NCBI GenBank assembly: GCA_905221605.1
Contig: CAJNDS010001668.1
Span: 1,427,276-1,491,275 of the forward strand
Source of the DNA: Symbiodinium natans
Lineage: Eukaryota > Sar > Dinophyceae > Suessiales > Symbiodiniaceae
DNA length: 64,000 nucleotides
Reading direction: 5' to 3'
Notes under the pieces: generated by a model
Seen by the model: the letters and a program-made list of their open reading frames with translations, nothing else
Told to the model about the DNA's origin: nothing
Databases searched by the model: none
Translations under genes and position numbers: made by a program
In this document: positions 34,914 through 43,912 of the stretch, one piece after another
How the letters are laid out: every line of letters begins with the position of its first letter
Position numbering within the stretch: the first letter of the stretch is position 1

Positions 34914-35430
34914 AGTCAGTGTCAAGAGCCAGATCAGCGTGAGTAGCGCTGGGACCTTAGCATCACAAGCGGGGTCAGGGCTTGGGGTTTTGGGTTAAGG
35001 GTTAAGGGTTAAGGGTTTAGGGTTTAGGGTTTAGGGTTTAGGGCTTCAGGGGTTTGGGGTTCGGGGTTTTCGGGCTTTAGGGCTTAAGGGCATGTAGCTG
35101 CACATGCGACTTCGCGTCTGTGCAGGGTATAAGCGTCGCGATGCCCTGGCTACAAGATATCCGCTGCTTGCGTCGTTAGGGTTTAGGGTCTAGGTTTTAG
35201 GGTTTAGGGTTTAGAGTTTGTTTAGGGTTTAGGGTTTAGGGTTTAGGGTTTAGGGTTTAGGGTTTAGGGTTTAGGGTTTAGGGTTTAGGGTTTAGGGTTT
35301 AGGGTTTAGGGTCTTCTTCAGTGCTGCCTACATACAAGTCGGATGCCCGACAGCCCTTCACCCCAAAATCCCTGTCGAAGATCTGGAAATCTTCGTCAGA
35401 GGGCAGATGCCCAGAGCCCCTGTATACATC
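34914..35430 (+). CDS. Exon candidates ending at a family B element
   Basis: 34914-34990 reads KSEVSVKSQISVSSAGTLAS after GCGAG|G; 35130-35175 reads GISVAMPWLQDIRCLRR after GCAG|G; 35311-35430 reads VFFSAAYIQVGCPTALHPKI then PVEDLEIFVRGQMPRAPVYI, 40 codons. The last runs exactly up to the family B element at 35431, as expected if that element is the following intron. Confidence 0.42.
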
Positions 35431-35538
35431 CCAAAGGGTCCATGTACCCATATAGTATATACTTGGGCCCTAAAGCTACTATATGGGAACCCCTTTAAGG
35501 CCCAAGTATATACTATATAGGTACATGGACCCTTAGGG
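35431..35538 (+). mobile_element. Family B palindromic element, third copy
   Basis: CCAAAGGGTCCATGTACCC to GGTACATGGACCCTTAGGG. The outer GGATCC is GGGTCC here and its partner has changed to match, so pairing between the arms is preserved. It follows directly on a 40-codon exon candidate (35311-35430). Confidence 0.75.
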
Positions 35539-35689
35539 CATCCTAGTCTCCTAAATTTAGGAGCCTCCGGCTCAGGCCGCCGACCCAAGAGGCCCGAAAC
35601 CTCTCAACCCTCAAAGCCGGAAATGGTTGTTACCCTAAAGCCTAAACGCTAAACTCTACACCTAAACCAGGGTTCGGGGGTTGGAGGAC

Positions 35690-35985
35690 GTGTTGTGGGA
35701 ATGGGGGGGTAGAGGCTTCGAACTGTTGGAGTTGGCGTAAGGTTGCAACATAGGCAACCCCTATGCTGAACCGCTTCTGGTCGATGCGTTTACGTCGTGC
35801 GGGTGGCGCGGTCCTCCACCGACCCACCCCCCCCGCGTTTTAAGGTTTTTGGGGGTGGGAGGGGAGGGCGGGTTTTGCCAAAGGAGCCCCTACCGCCTAG
35901 TGCTGAACCGCCCATGGTCGATGCGTTTACATCGTGCGGGTGGCGCGGTCCTCCATGAAAAAATTGTGCACCGACCCCCCACGAT
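35690..35985 (+). repeat. Two copies of a repeat with GGTCGATGCGTTTAC
   Basis: TGGTCGATGCGTTTACGTCG (35778) and TGGTCGATGCGTTTACATCG (35913) are each followed by GTGCGGGTGGCGCGGTCCTC. A relative at 51140-51250 reads ATGGTCCATGAGTTTACGCG then GTGTGGGTGGCC. GAGCCTCCGGCTCA(G/A)GCCGC also occurs beside both loci (35561, 51030), so the block was copied as a unit. Confidence 0.55.
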
Positions 35986-36204
35986 CGGCTGACCCTAAAC
36001 CCTTAAGCTCCTAAACCGGAAGCCATACGTGGGGAGAGCAGCCAGCTGACACGGCTGACACACCCCAAGTTAGGACGGTAGAGGTTTAGGGTTTAGGTTT
36101 TAGGGTTTAGGGTTTAGGTTCAGAGGGACCTCCCCGCCCCCCCCGCCCCCGCCCCCCCGTCTTTGCACCAAAAGCTTCGAACCCCTAAGCCCTCAACCCT
36201 AAAC

Positions 36205-36740
36205 CCTGAGGCCCCACGAATATCTTTGGGAGCACCTTCCCCCACCCTGAATCATATCCCCTGCCAAGCATGTTCCCATTGCTCGTTTAGAGCATTTCAG
36301 GCCCGACTTTGGGGGAGCGAAGGGGTACCTTGCTTTTATAAGTAGGGTGGGGCAGGAAAGGGTTTAGGTTTTAGGGTTCAGGGCTGACGTGCCCCAGACT
36401 TCCAGGGGCCGCTCTTTTGAGCAATTGAGCAGGTGGAAGAGAGTATCTGCGATACAATGTGGGTACATGATCCTTTGGGAATAGGTCATAACCCCGAAGC
36501 CCCCGGACATTGAAGCCCTAAACCCTAAACCCTAAACCCTAAACCCTAAACCCTAAACCCTAAAGCCTGAACCCTAAACCCTAAACCCTAAACCCTAAAC
36601 CCTAAACCCTAAACCCTAAACCCTAAACCCTAAACCCTAAACCCTAAACCCTAAACCCTAAACCCAAGGCCATCAGCCTGGCCGAGATGACCACATCACA
36701 CAAGACTGGCGCCAATGAGATGCCGATCGGCTTGTGCTAG
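36205..36740 (+). CDS. Exon candidates, last one with a stop
   Basis: 36215-36345 reads SLGAPSPTLNHIPCQACSHC then SFRAFQARLWGSEGVPCFYK-stop; the closely spaced cysteines could bind zinc, but no known finger pattern is clear. 36402-36465 reads QTSRGRSFEQLSRWKRVSAI. 36667-36738 reads KAISLAEMTTSHKTGANEMP then IGLC and TAG, a credible C-terminal exon after the CCCTAAA array. Confidence 0.4.
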
Positions 36741-36887
36741 TTAGAATCCGTCTACCAACCTTGGGTTCAGGGTTTAGGGTTTAGGGTTCAGGGTTTAGGG
36801 TTTAGGGTTTAGGGCTTAGGGTTTAGGGCCTAGGGTTTAGGGCTTAGGGTTTAGGGCTTAGGGCTGAGGGCTTCGGGTTTAGGGTTA

Positions 36888-36988
36888 CTTGGTATCTCAG
36901 TGGTGCTCTATTGCCTTTTTGTTATCATAACGTAGCCAACAACAACAACAAGGACACCCTAATTATATATGGTTCCTGGGCCACCAAG
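36888..36988 (+). mobile_element. Family A element abutting a family B element
   Basis: Starts TTGGTATCTCAGTGGTGC and ends GGTTCCTGGGCCACCAAG. It is followed at once by the TATATACTTGGGCC arm of a family B element (36990-37082), so two unrelated inverted-repeat elements sit back to back. Confidence 0.6.
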
Positions 36989-36989
36989 A

Positions 36990-37082
36990 ATATGGTATAT
37001 ACTTGGGCCTTATGGAGCTACAATTATAGGCACACCTCGAAGGCCCAAGTATATACTCTATATGCACGCGGATCCTTTAGGA
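36990..37082 (+). mobile_element. Family B palindromic element, left tip lost
   Basis: TATGGTATATACTTGGGCC and GGCCCAAGTATATACTCTAT arms with ACGCGGATCCTTTAGG at the right end. Its left tip is replaced by the end of a family A element. Confidence 0.6.
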
Positions 37083-37327
37083 GGCAGGTAGCAGTATATT
37101 TGTTGTTTAAGGGTGTAGGGATAGAGCTTGCCGGTCCCTCTATGTTACTTGCAGTTTTTGTGGGGGGGGTATATGTTGTTTGCCTATGCTTAAAGGTTAT
37201 CTATACATACACACTTACTATGGTTTCGGGGTCAGATACCCTGTATTTAAAGGATGATCGCCTTCAACTGGTGGGCTTTTCGCACCAAGCATCTACCATT
37301 TCCTTTAACGGCCACTAAAACCCCAGG

Positions 37328-37471
37328 CTGCCCAGTAGTGCCCTTATTCCCTTTTTGGTTTAGGGTTTAGGGTTTAGGGTTTAGGGTTTAGGGTTCAGGG
37401 TTTGGGTTCCATGACAAACCCCTTTAAGCAACAACTGGCACCCTGTTTAATCCTAGGTTACTGGGCAACCT
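37328..37471 (+). mobile_element. Family A element with internal telomere-like array
   Basis: Left arm GCCCAGTAGTGCCCTTATTC, right arm TTACTGGGCAACC. About seven TTTAGGG-type units (about 37356-37405) sit where other copies read GGGGTTCAAGG. A candidate exon (AAYARNPKLSSFFEAYDLPD) starts just after it at about 37480. Confidence 0.65.
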
Positions 37472-37472
37472 A

Positions 37473-38110
37473 GAACCTATGCCGCCTACGCCCGAAATCC
37501 CAAGCTCTCTTCTTTCTTCGAAGCGTACGACCTCCCAGACCTTCAACCTTGAGTTAGGGCCCTGTCAACGCTAAACCACTAGGACCCAGACTGGGGCCTC
37601 ATGCTACTCCTTTTTCTTCGACAACAGGCTTCTGTAGAGACCCCCTTCAAGCAGATACGAAGTAGGGTTTATATTTCTTGTACCCCCAAAAGGACACCCA
37701 AGGTATACACTCACCAATATTCAGAAGGAACCTGATATACACTCACTATAAACCCTGCTTCATATGTGTACCCCTGCTATTCCCAGGCTGCCCTGGGACG
37801 ATCAGCCCCATGACCCCCAACCCTCAGACCCCCAAAGCCCTCATGGCAAGCGCGCCGGAGGTCTGAGATGTATGGGGACAACCAACATGACCAACATGTT
37901 CCTTGCCTCAAAATTGCCAGTAATCCTTTGTAGTGCTTTACTGTAACTTTAGATCCTTAGCTTCTTTGGGTTTATTGGGTTTCTTAATATGGCAGCTAGG
38001 AATTCAAAAATTTAGCTACCCTTCTGAGTGCAGCCAAGAACCCTAAACCCTCAAAGTTTCTCGATAGCATGCCAGAAGCCCCGGGGATCCGAAACGACTT
38101 CCCTCTCCAA
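37473..38110 (+). CDS. Exon candidates
   Basis: 37473-37545 reads AAYARNPKLSSFFEAYDLPD after a family A element; 37809-37866 reads MTPNPQTPKALMASAPEV then TGA; 38052-38108 reads KFLDSMPEAPGIRNDFPLQ after the family F repeat and before a TTTAGGG array. Confidence 0.35.
37662..37757 (-). mobile_element. Family E element
   Basis: GAAGTAGGGTTTATATTTCT with GTACCCCCAAAAGGACACCC and GGAACCTGATATACACTCAC, ending ATAAACCCTGCTTCAT. It matches the complement of 52977-53093 over nearly its full length, including the CCCCCAA/GGACACC block. Confidence 0.65.
37920..38038 (+). repeat. Family F dispersed repeat, second copy
   Basis: Same block order as at 20041; GAATTCAAAAATTTAGCTAC replaces the AAAGTTTCGTTTTTAGC centre. 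Confidence 0.7.
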
Positions 38111-38198
38111 GTTTAGGGTTTAGGGTTTAGGGTTTAGGGTTTAGGGTTTAGGGTTTAGGGTTTAGGGTTTAGGGTTTAGGGTTTAGGGTTTAGGGTAA

Positions 38199-38316
38199 CT
38201 AGGACGGACCCAGAGTAGGCCTTGATTTCCTTTCTTCGGGTTTAGAGTCCCTTGGAAGCCCCTTTAAACCAAACAAGGGCATCCTTTTTTCTTCCCAGGC
38301 TATTCTTGGGTCTAGA
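38199..38316 (+). mobile_element. Family D element (ACTAGGACCCAGAGTAGGCCC / TGGGTCTAG)
   Basis: AACTAGGACGGACCCAGAGT at the left end and CCAGGCTATTCTTGGGTCTAG-like right end; AAGCCCCTTTAAACCAAACA in the centre. It abuts the end of a pure TTTAGGG array. Other near-complete copies are at 42171-42282, 43303-43415, 56792-56908, 59930-60035 and 62227-62315. Confidence 0.65.
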
Positions 38317-38689
38317 CGACTAATACCTACATCGGGGTCCAAAGTCTATGAACAATGCCTTCTTTGGGCCATTGGGAGCCTTAGGGTTACCCGAGAAGCC
38401 GAATCTCCCACAGCAGTTTGTTTTTTTCCGCGTTTCCCAGACAAAAAGGGGACCCCCTCCTACACCCCAAAGTACCAGAATCCTTAGAATAGGAACCTTC
38501 AGTTAGGTAGTTTTCGGGCCGCCGCCCCTCCCCCTGCCCAATTTGCAGCTAGCACGTAGCCTCCAAGAGTCTCCAGATGCCGATTCCCCTAAACCCTAAA
38601 CCCTAAACCCTAAACCCTAAACCCTAAACCCTAAACCCTAAACCCTAAACCCTAAACCCAGCGTCCTGAGGTGCCGGCATCTGGGAACC

Positions 38690-38900
38690 CAGGGCCTACT
38701 TGGAGGTTCAGGGTACTTAGTAACCCTCTTTAGGGTGCAGGGTTTTGGGTTTAGGGTTTAGGGTTCAGGGTTTAGGGTCCCTAGTATGGTTATAATCTTT
38801 AGGGTTTAGGGTTCAGGCTTTAGGGTCCCTAGGAGGGTTACAAGTGGGCTATAAGTACGGATAAAATTGGGTTACTACGTACCATGAACCTCCAAGTAGG
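38690..38900 (+). mobile_element. Family G element interrupted by telomere-like repeats
   Basis: Left arm CCTACTTGGAGGTTCAGGGT at 38696, right arm GTACCATGAACCTCCAAGTA at 38879. Between them are two TTTAGGG clusters and a repeated GGTCCCTAG(T/G)A(T/G)GGTTA word, beside the inner TATAAGTACGGATAAAATTG. Confidence 0.55.
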
Positions 38901-38908
38901 CCCCAATT

Positions 38909-39008
38909 GGGATGCTCCACCTTTTATGAACGGTCCTTAATAGGGATTATAGTACCTCCGACTATAGTCACTACTCAGGAGTGTGAGTAGAAGGGGGAAC
39001 ATCCCAAG
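38909..39008 (+). mobile_element. Family C element
   Basis: TTGGGATGCTCCACCTTTTA to GAAGGGGGAACATCCCAAG, with GGTCCTTAATAGGGATTATA inside. Confidence 0.7.
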
Positions 39009-39127
39009 CCCTAACCCTAAACGCTCTCAAGCCCCCAGCTGCACCCCCTAAATCCCGAAAGCCTCATAGTCCTCAAAGCCCCCCCCCCCCCTCCCTCCCT
39101 TAAAACCTCATGCCAATCGCCAAATCA

Positions 39128-40570
39128 AGGTTTCTCCGCGTTCGGTGACCGATGCTGGGAAGAGTCGTGCCAGGACCTAAGTCTGACAGTTGATTTAGGG
39201 TTTAGGGCCTAGGGTTTCGGGTTTAGGGTTTAGGGTTTAGGGTTTAGGGTTTAGGGTTTAGGGTTTAGGGTTCCCCGAACTTTCCGAAACGGTTTGGGTT
39301 CTCAGTGCCGCAGACACCATGAGGGATGCATGAGCCCTGCATAGAGTAGCCCATATGTTCCCCTAAAGACCTGAACCCTAAGGGGTTTGGGTTTAGGGTT
39401 TAGGGTTTAGGGTTTAGGGTTTAGGGTTTAGGGTTTAGGGTTTAGGGTTTAGGGTTTAGGGTTTAGGGTTTAGGGTTTAGGGTTTAGGGTTTACCCTAAC
39501 CGTGTAACCCTGAACCCTTTCGAACATCACAAATCCTAAGCCGAAGACGAGACCCTAGCATAGTCAGTGACCATGCAGGTCTGTCTGTTGTCTCATGTTT
39601 GCAGAGGCGACACGTAGAGATTCTTGTGTCTGGAGTTTACAGGGTTGAATAGGCTGCATACACAGGGCTTACAGGTTTTCCGGGCTTGGAGGGCTCCTAG
39701 GATTCATAGGGTTTGTGGGCTTTAGAGGGTTCATAGGCGCTTTGTAGGGTTTGTAGGGTCTCCAGGGTTTGTTGGGTTTCTAAGGTTTATAGGGTTTGTA
39801 CGGTTTGTGGGTTTGTGGGGTCTGTAGGGTTCAGGGGGTTTGTAGGCTTTATTTTATTGGTACCCTAAACCCTAAACCCTAAACCCTAAACCCTAAACCC
39901 TAAACCCTAAACCCTAAACCCTAAACCCTAAACCCTAAACCCTAAACCCTAAACCCTAAACCCTAAACCCTAACCTTAAACCCTAAACCCTAAACCCTAA
40001 ACCCCAAACCCTAAACTGGTTCTCCGGGGGACGCGCGTAACGACATGGGAGTACCGCCAGAGAGGGGCGAGGCGAGGAACTGGGCTGCCCATAAGCTGCA
40101 CAATTTTTGGGGGTGGGTTTAGGGTTTAGGGTTTAGGGTTTAGGGTTTAGGGTTTAGGGTTTAGGGTTTAGGGTTTAGGGTTTAGGGTTTAGGGTTTAGG
40201 GTTTAGGGTTTAGGGTTTAGGGTTTAGGGTTCAGGGTTTAGGGTTTAGGGTTTAGGGTTTAGGGTAGGGTTTAGGGTTCAGTTAGTGCTCAGAACGGCCA
40301 TTGTTGCGAGGACGTGGCAGAGAGCTGTGCTTTCTCCCATGGAAGTTCGAGTCCTGTGATCAATGTTCTTCAACACCGGGCTCTCATGTGCCCCACTAGG
40401 AGGTTCATGGCACTCAGAATCGAATTATAGGTGTAGTCATAACCCGCTTTTCAGCTCACGCTCACTTGGGTTACAAGTACAGTTATTATTGGGCTACTAA
40501 GTACCATGAAGCTCCAAGTGCTCGCAGTCTTTGGTTTCCGGTGACAAGCGTCAGTCACACCTTGTGAGGT
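39128..40570 (+). CDS. Exon candidates
   Basis: 39131-39192 reads FSAFGDRCWEESCQDLSLTV after TCAAG|G; 40020-40110 reads SPGDARNDMGVPPERGEARN then WAAHKLHNFWG; 40270-40350 reads LVLRTAIVARTWQRAVLSPM then EVRVL; 40526-40565 reads SLVSGDKRQSHLV. They are separated by pure telomere-like arrays. No family recognised. Confidence 0.36.
40398..40524 (+). mobile_element. Family G palindromic element (GGAGGTTCATGG / CCATGAAGCTCC)
   Basis: TAGGAGGTTCATGGCACTCA on the left, TACTAAGTACCATGAAGCTC on the right, inner AATTATAGGTGTAGTCATAA and TTACAAGTACAGTTATTATT. Other copies or halves: 85-162, 3490-3597, 20207-20283, 38690-38900 (interrupted by telomere-like repeats) and 49780-49822. Confidence 0.65.
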
Positions 40571-41099
40571 GTTGGGGGGGGGGGGGGGGGGTTGGGGGGA
40601 AGGGGGGACGTAAGGTACCTAATTCGCTAGTTCCCTACTGAGACCTTCAACGTTTCTCTCAATATGGGCTGACATGGGGTCAGTTTCTGATGTTAGACCC
40701 CAAGCCCAAAAAACCATCTAAACCGCATGCAAGCACCCTAGAACTTGAACTCTGTCTTGCAGGGTTTAGGGTTTAGGGTTTAGGGTTTAGGGTTTAGGGT
40801 TTAGGGTTTAGGGGGCAGGGACTAAGAGTTGCTGGTGCCCTTGGCTACACCAGGGAAGGACTGAATGGCTCCTTCAGCTTTGGCGAAGGGCTTAGGGTTA
40901 AGGGCTTTGTTGGGTCTGGGGTTTAGGGCGCAGGGTTTCTGGCTTTTCGGGTTGAGGCTCTACAGCCTGTTGTTTTTGTTTTACCCTAAACCCTAAACCC
41001 TAAACGCTAAACCCTAAACCCTAAAACCCTAAAAGTCTAAGGTGTTAGCCTCAGCAGATCGGGCCCACGAAGCATCCTCTGCAACCTCACCCCTCAGCC

Positions 41100-41850
41100 C
41101 CAACTGCCAAGGCAACAAACGCGTCCGCCGCGATGGATGTCTTCTTCTCGGCAGAGCAGGGTGACAGTTGGCAGCGTGCACAGAACCGGACCCTTGTCTG
41201 AATATTCCCCCCCCCCCCCGAGGGTGTAGGGTGTAGATTGATTAGGATTTGGAGTGTACGGTGCGCGAAAAAACCGATATAAACCCTAAACCCACCCTGA
41301 ACCCTAAACCCTAAACCCTAAACCCTAAACCCTAAACCCTAAACCCTAAACCCTAAACAAAACTTCAAAACTACCCCATGGACCTTCAAGTCGAAGAAGT
41401 TCTGTGCAGAGCTCCGGCTGTCAATGCTCTCAAAGAAGGTTCACGAACTGCAGACTGGGTTTAGGGTTTAGGGTTTAGGGTTTAGGGTTTAGGGTTTAGG
41501 GTTTAGGGTTTAGGGTTTAGGGTTTAGGGTTTAGGGTTTAGGGTTCAAAGTTCAGGGGTTGGTGGTTAGGCATTCTTGTGTTAGGAGAGAAGGCTGGTTT
41601 TGTGTGTACATATGAGTATGGGCACACGAAGCCCAAGCAAGGCACTGGCCGGTAAGAGGTGAAGACCCCCACTCGCCCAACCCGAAACTCCAAGCCCTCA
41701 ACCCTAAACCCTAAACCCTAAGCCCTAAGCCCTAAAATCTGCGCCTCCGACGCCCCAGACCCGAAACCCGAACTGAGGATCAAAACCTTTATTGACTATG
41801 GAGCTGCCGTGCGCCTTGGCTCACAAGGAATGGTAGGGGGCTCATGACTG
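41100..41850 (+). CDS. Exon candidates
   Basis: 41117-41205 reads ATNASAAMDVFFSAEQGDSW then QRAQNRTLV and TGA; 41382-41455 reads TFKSKKFCAELRLSMLSKKV then HELQTG (a second frame is also open); 41775-41845 reads LRIKTFIDYGAAVRLGSQGM then VGGS and TGA. Confidence 0.32.
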
Positions 41851-42381
41851 AGGGTTTAGGGTTTAGGGTTTAGGGTTTGGGGTTTGGGGTTTGGGGTTTA
41901 GGGTTTAGGGTTTAGGGTTTAGGGTGTATAGGAGTTAGGTGTGTATGGCATACAGGAGTGGTTCTGGGTGGGTAGTTGAACTGGGCTTGTAGCTACCCTA
42001 AACCCCGACGCAGAGGTTCTTGCTGGTTTCAACCGCTTCCGAGGTCCTTGTAGCCCTAAACCCTAAATCCTAAACCCTAAACCCTAAACCCTAAACGCCT
42101 GAACCATCATGCAAGCCTACCACTTCCAACATCCCTGTATTCCGGTTTTCCTTTCTTATGTTAAGCTAAGGACTAGGACCCGGGGTAGGCGCTTATTTAA
42201 TTTTTTAGGGTTGGGGTTCTCTTCTACTCCCCTTAAAGCCAAACAGTGCACCCTGTTTACTCCTGTAGGTTACTCCTGGATCTAGAGGATCTTACCCTGA
42301 TTGTAGGGAGAGACTCCTTCGTCAAGGAGTCTCTTGGAAGTTGTGGGAAGTTCCAACCTAAACCCTAAACCCTAAACCAAG

Positions 42382-43520
42382 GTTGGTGCTACTCAACTCT
42401 GTCGTGTTGCTGCTCGAGCATCTTGGCGAGAGATCTCCATGGACGGCAAGACGCGGAATTTGGGAGGGAGGGGGTGGGGCAGTGTAGGAATTAGGGGTTA
42501 GGGTTGAGGGTTCTTGAGGGTTTAGGGTTTAGGGTTTCAGGTCTTTGGGGTTCACTTTCTTTAAAACCCTAAACCCTAAACCCCTAAACCCTAAACCCTA
42601 ATTTGGCTGATCGTGGCTGAAGTGCATTATGGGTCGCCCTACTACCTGTCTGCTAGGCCCCGGAAAGTTGTCGAAGTCGAAGCGTTCGGTGGCATGCGGC
42701 TTTGAGTTTTATAGATCCAGGGTCTAGAGTTTTCGGGTGTCGATAGGGTTTGGGGCTCTGCAAGTGGCAGTTCCTCAGCCCTAAACCCGAAACCCTAAAC
42801 CCTAAACCCTTAAACCCTAAACCCTAAACCCTTAGTCCCTAAACCCTTAGTCCCTAAACCCACCGTGGGCCAGTCTTGCGGTTTTCTTGGGGTGTTCGAC
42901 TCCCTTCTTAAACCCTTCAAAGCAAAAACAGGCTGCTTGTTGCTCCCAAATAAGTCACCCTTGGACGTACTTAAGCACCACAAATAGTTCTCTTCCCACA
43001 GGATGGGTTGGGGAGTCGTTGGGGAGAGAAGCGCATGATTGACTACGTCACAGACACCCACGGCCAAGTTCAGAAGGTCAAAGCCCGACCCGAAAAATGG
43101 TCGGTTTAGGGTTTAGGGTTTAGGGTTTAGGGTTTAGGGTTTAGGGTTTGGGGTTTGGGGTTTGGGGTTTAGGGTTGTTTACGTGGTCTAGGTCCCAGGG
43201 CGTCTTGGCCCCGGCTTGCCTTGAACAAGTCCCAACTGCAAGCTGCGTGCCCAGAGATGCTCTGAAGATATGGCTGCATGGGTACAGGTGCTTCAATCTG
43301 AATGACTCGGACCGGGAGTAGGGCCTTATTTGCTTCTGTTAGGGTGGGGGTTCCCTTATCATCCCCTTAACACCAGAAGGGCTTTAATTCCTATAGTTAT
43401 TCCTGGGTCTCCCCAAAGCTCAGCATCGTGGCAGCTAGGGTTCTTCTCCCCGAACTACACGCTGTGCTTTTCCGTTAGAAGACAGAACGCCATGGGTGTG
43501 CGTGGTCAGGGATTTTAGTG
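42382..43520 (+). CDS. Exon series of one unresolved gene
   Basis: 42382 to about 42466 (VGATQLCRVAARASWREISM, DGKTRNLG; AAG|G acceptor), 42607-42700 (LIVAEVHYGSPYYLSARPRK, VVEVEAFGGM), about 43030-43103 (GEKRMIDYVTDTHGQVQKVK, ARPEKWS), 43197 to about 43303 (GVLAPACLEQVPTASCVPRD, ALKIWLHGYRCFNLN), about 43425-43505 (WQLGFFSPNYTLCFSVRRQN). WS joins GVLAP in phase when the donor is the GT of the first GTTTAGGG unit at 43104. The pieces are well-formed, but I cannot name the family. Confidence 0.48.
43303..43415 (+). mobile_element. Family D element at the end of a long exon
   Basis: TCGGACCGGGAGTAGGGCCT on the left, GTTATTCCTGGGTCTCCCC on the right, with GGTTCCCTTATCATCCCCTT inside. The upstream exon frame (to LNDSDRE) runs into the element, where TAG occurs, so the exon must be spliced before it. 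The next candidate exon (WQLGFFSPNYTLCFSVRRQN) begins about 43425. Confidence 0.55.
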
Positions 43521-43912
43521 GTTTAGGCGGGAAAATATGGAGTTTCCCAAAATTGGGGTACCTATTTTGGGGTTCCGAGAAGCCGGACTATACGAATTGG
43601 GTATATAAGACCCCTAAACCCTAAACCCTAAACCCTAAACCCTAAACCCTAAACCCTAAACCCTAAACCCTAAACCCTAAACCCTAAACCCTAAACCCTA
43701 AATCCTAACCTTGAGAAGCCCAAGAGCCCTTTAAGATCCTAGACTCTCCAAGAAACCCCTAAAGCCCCAGAAGTCCCCCTAAACCCTAAATCCTAACCCC
43801 TAAACCCTAAACCCTAAACCCTAAACCCTAAACCCTAAACCCTAAACCCTAAACCCTAAACCCTAAACCCTAAACCCTAAACCCTAAACCCTAAACCCTA
43901 AACCCTAAACCC

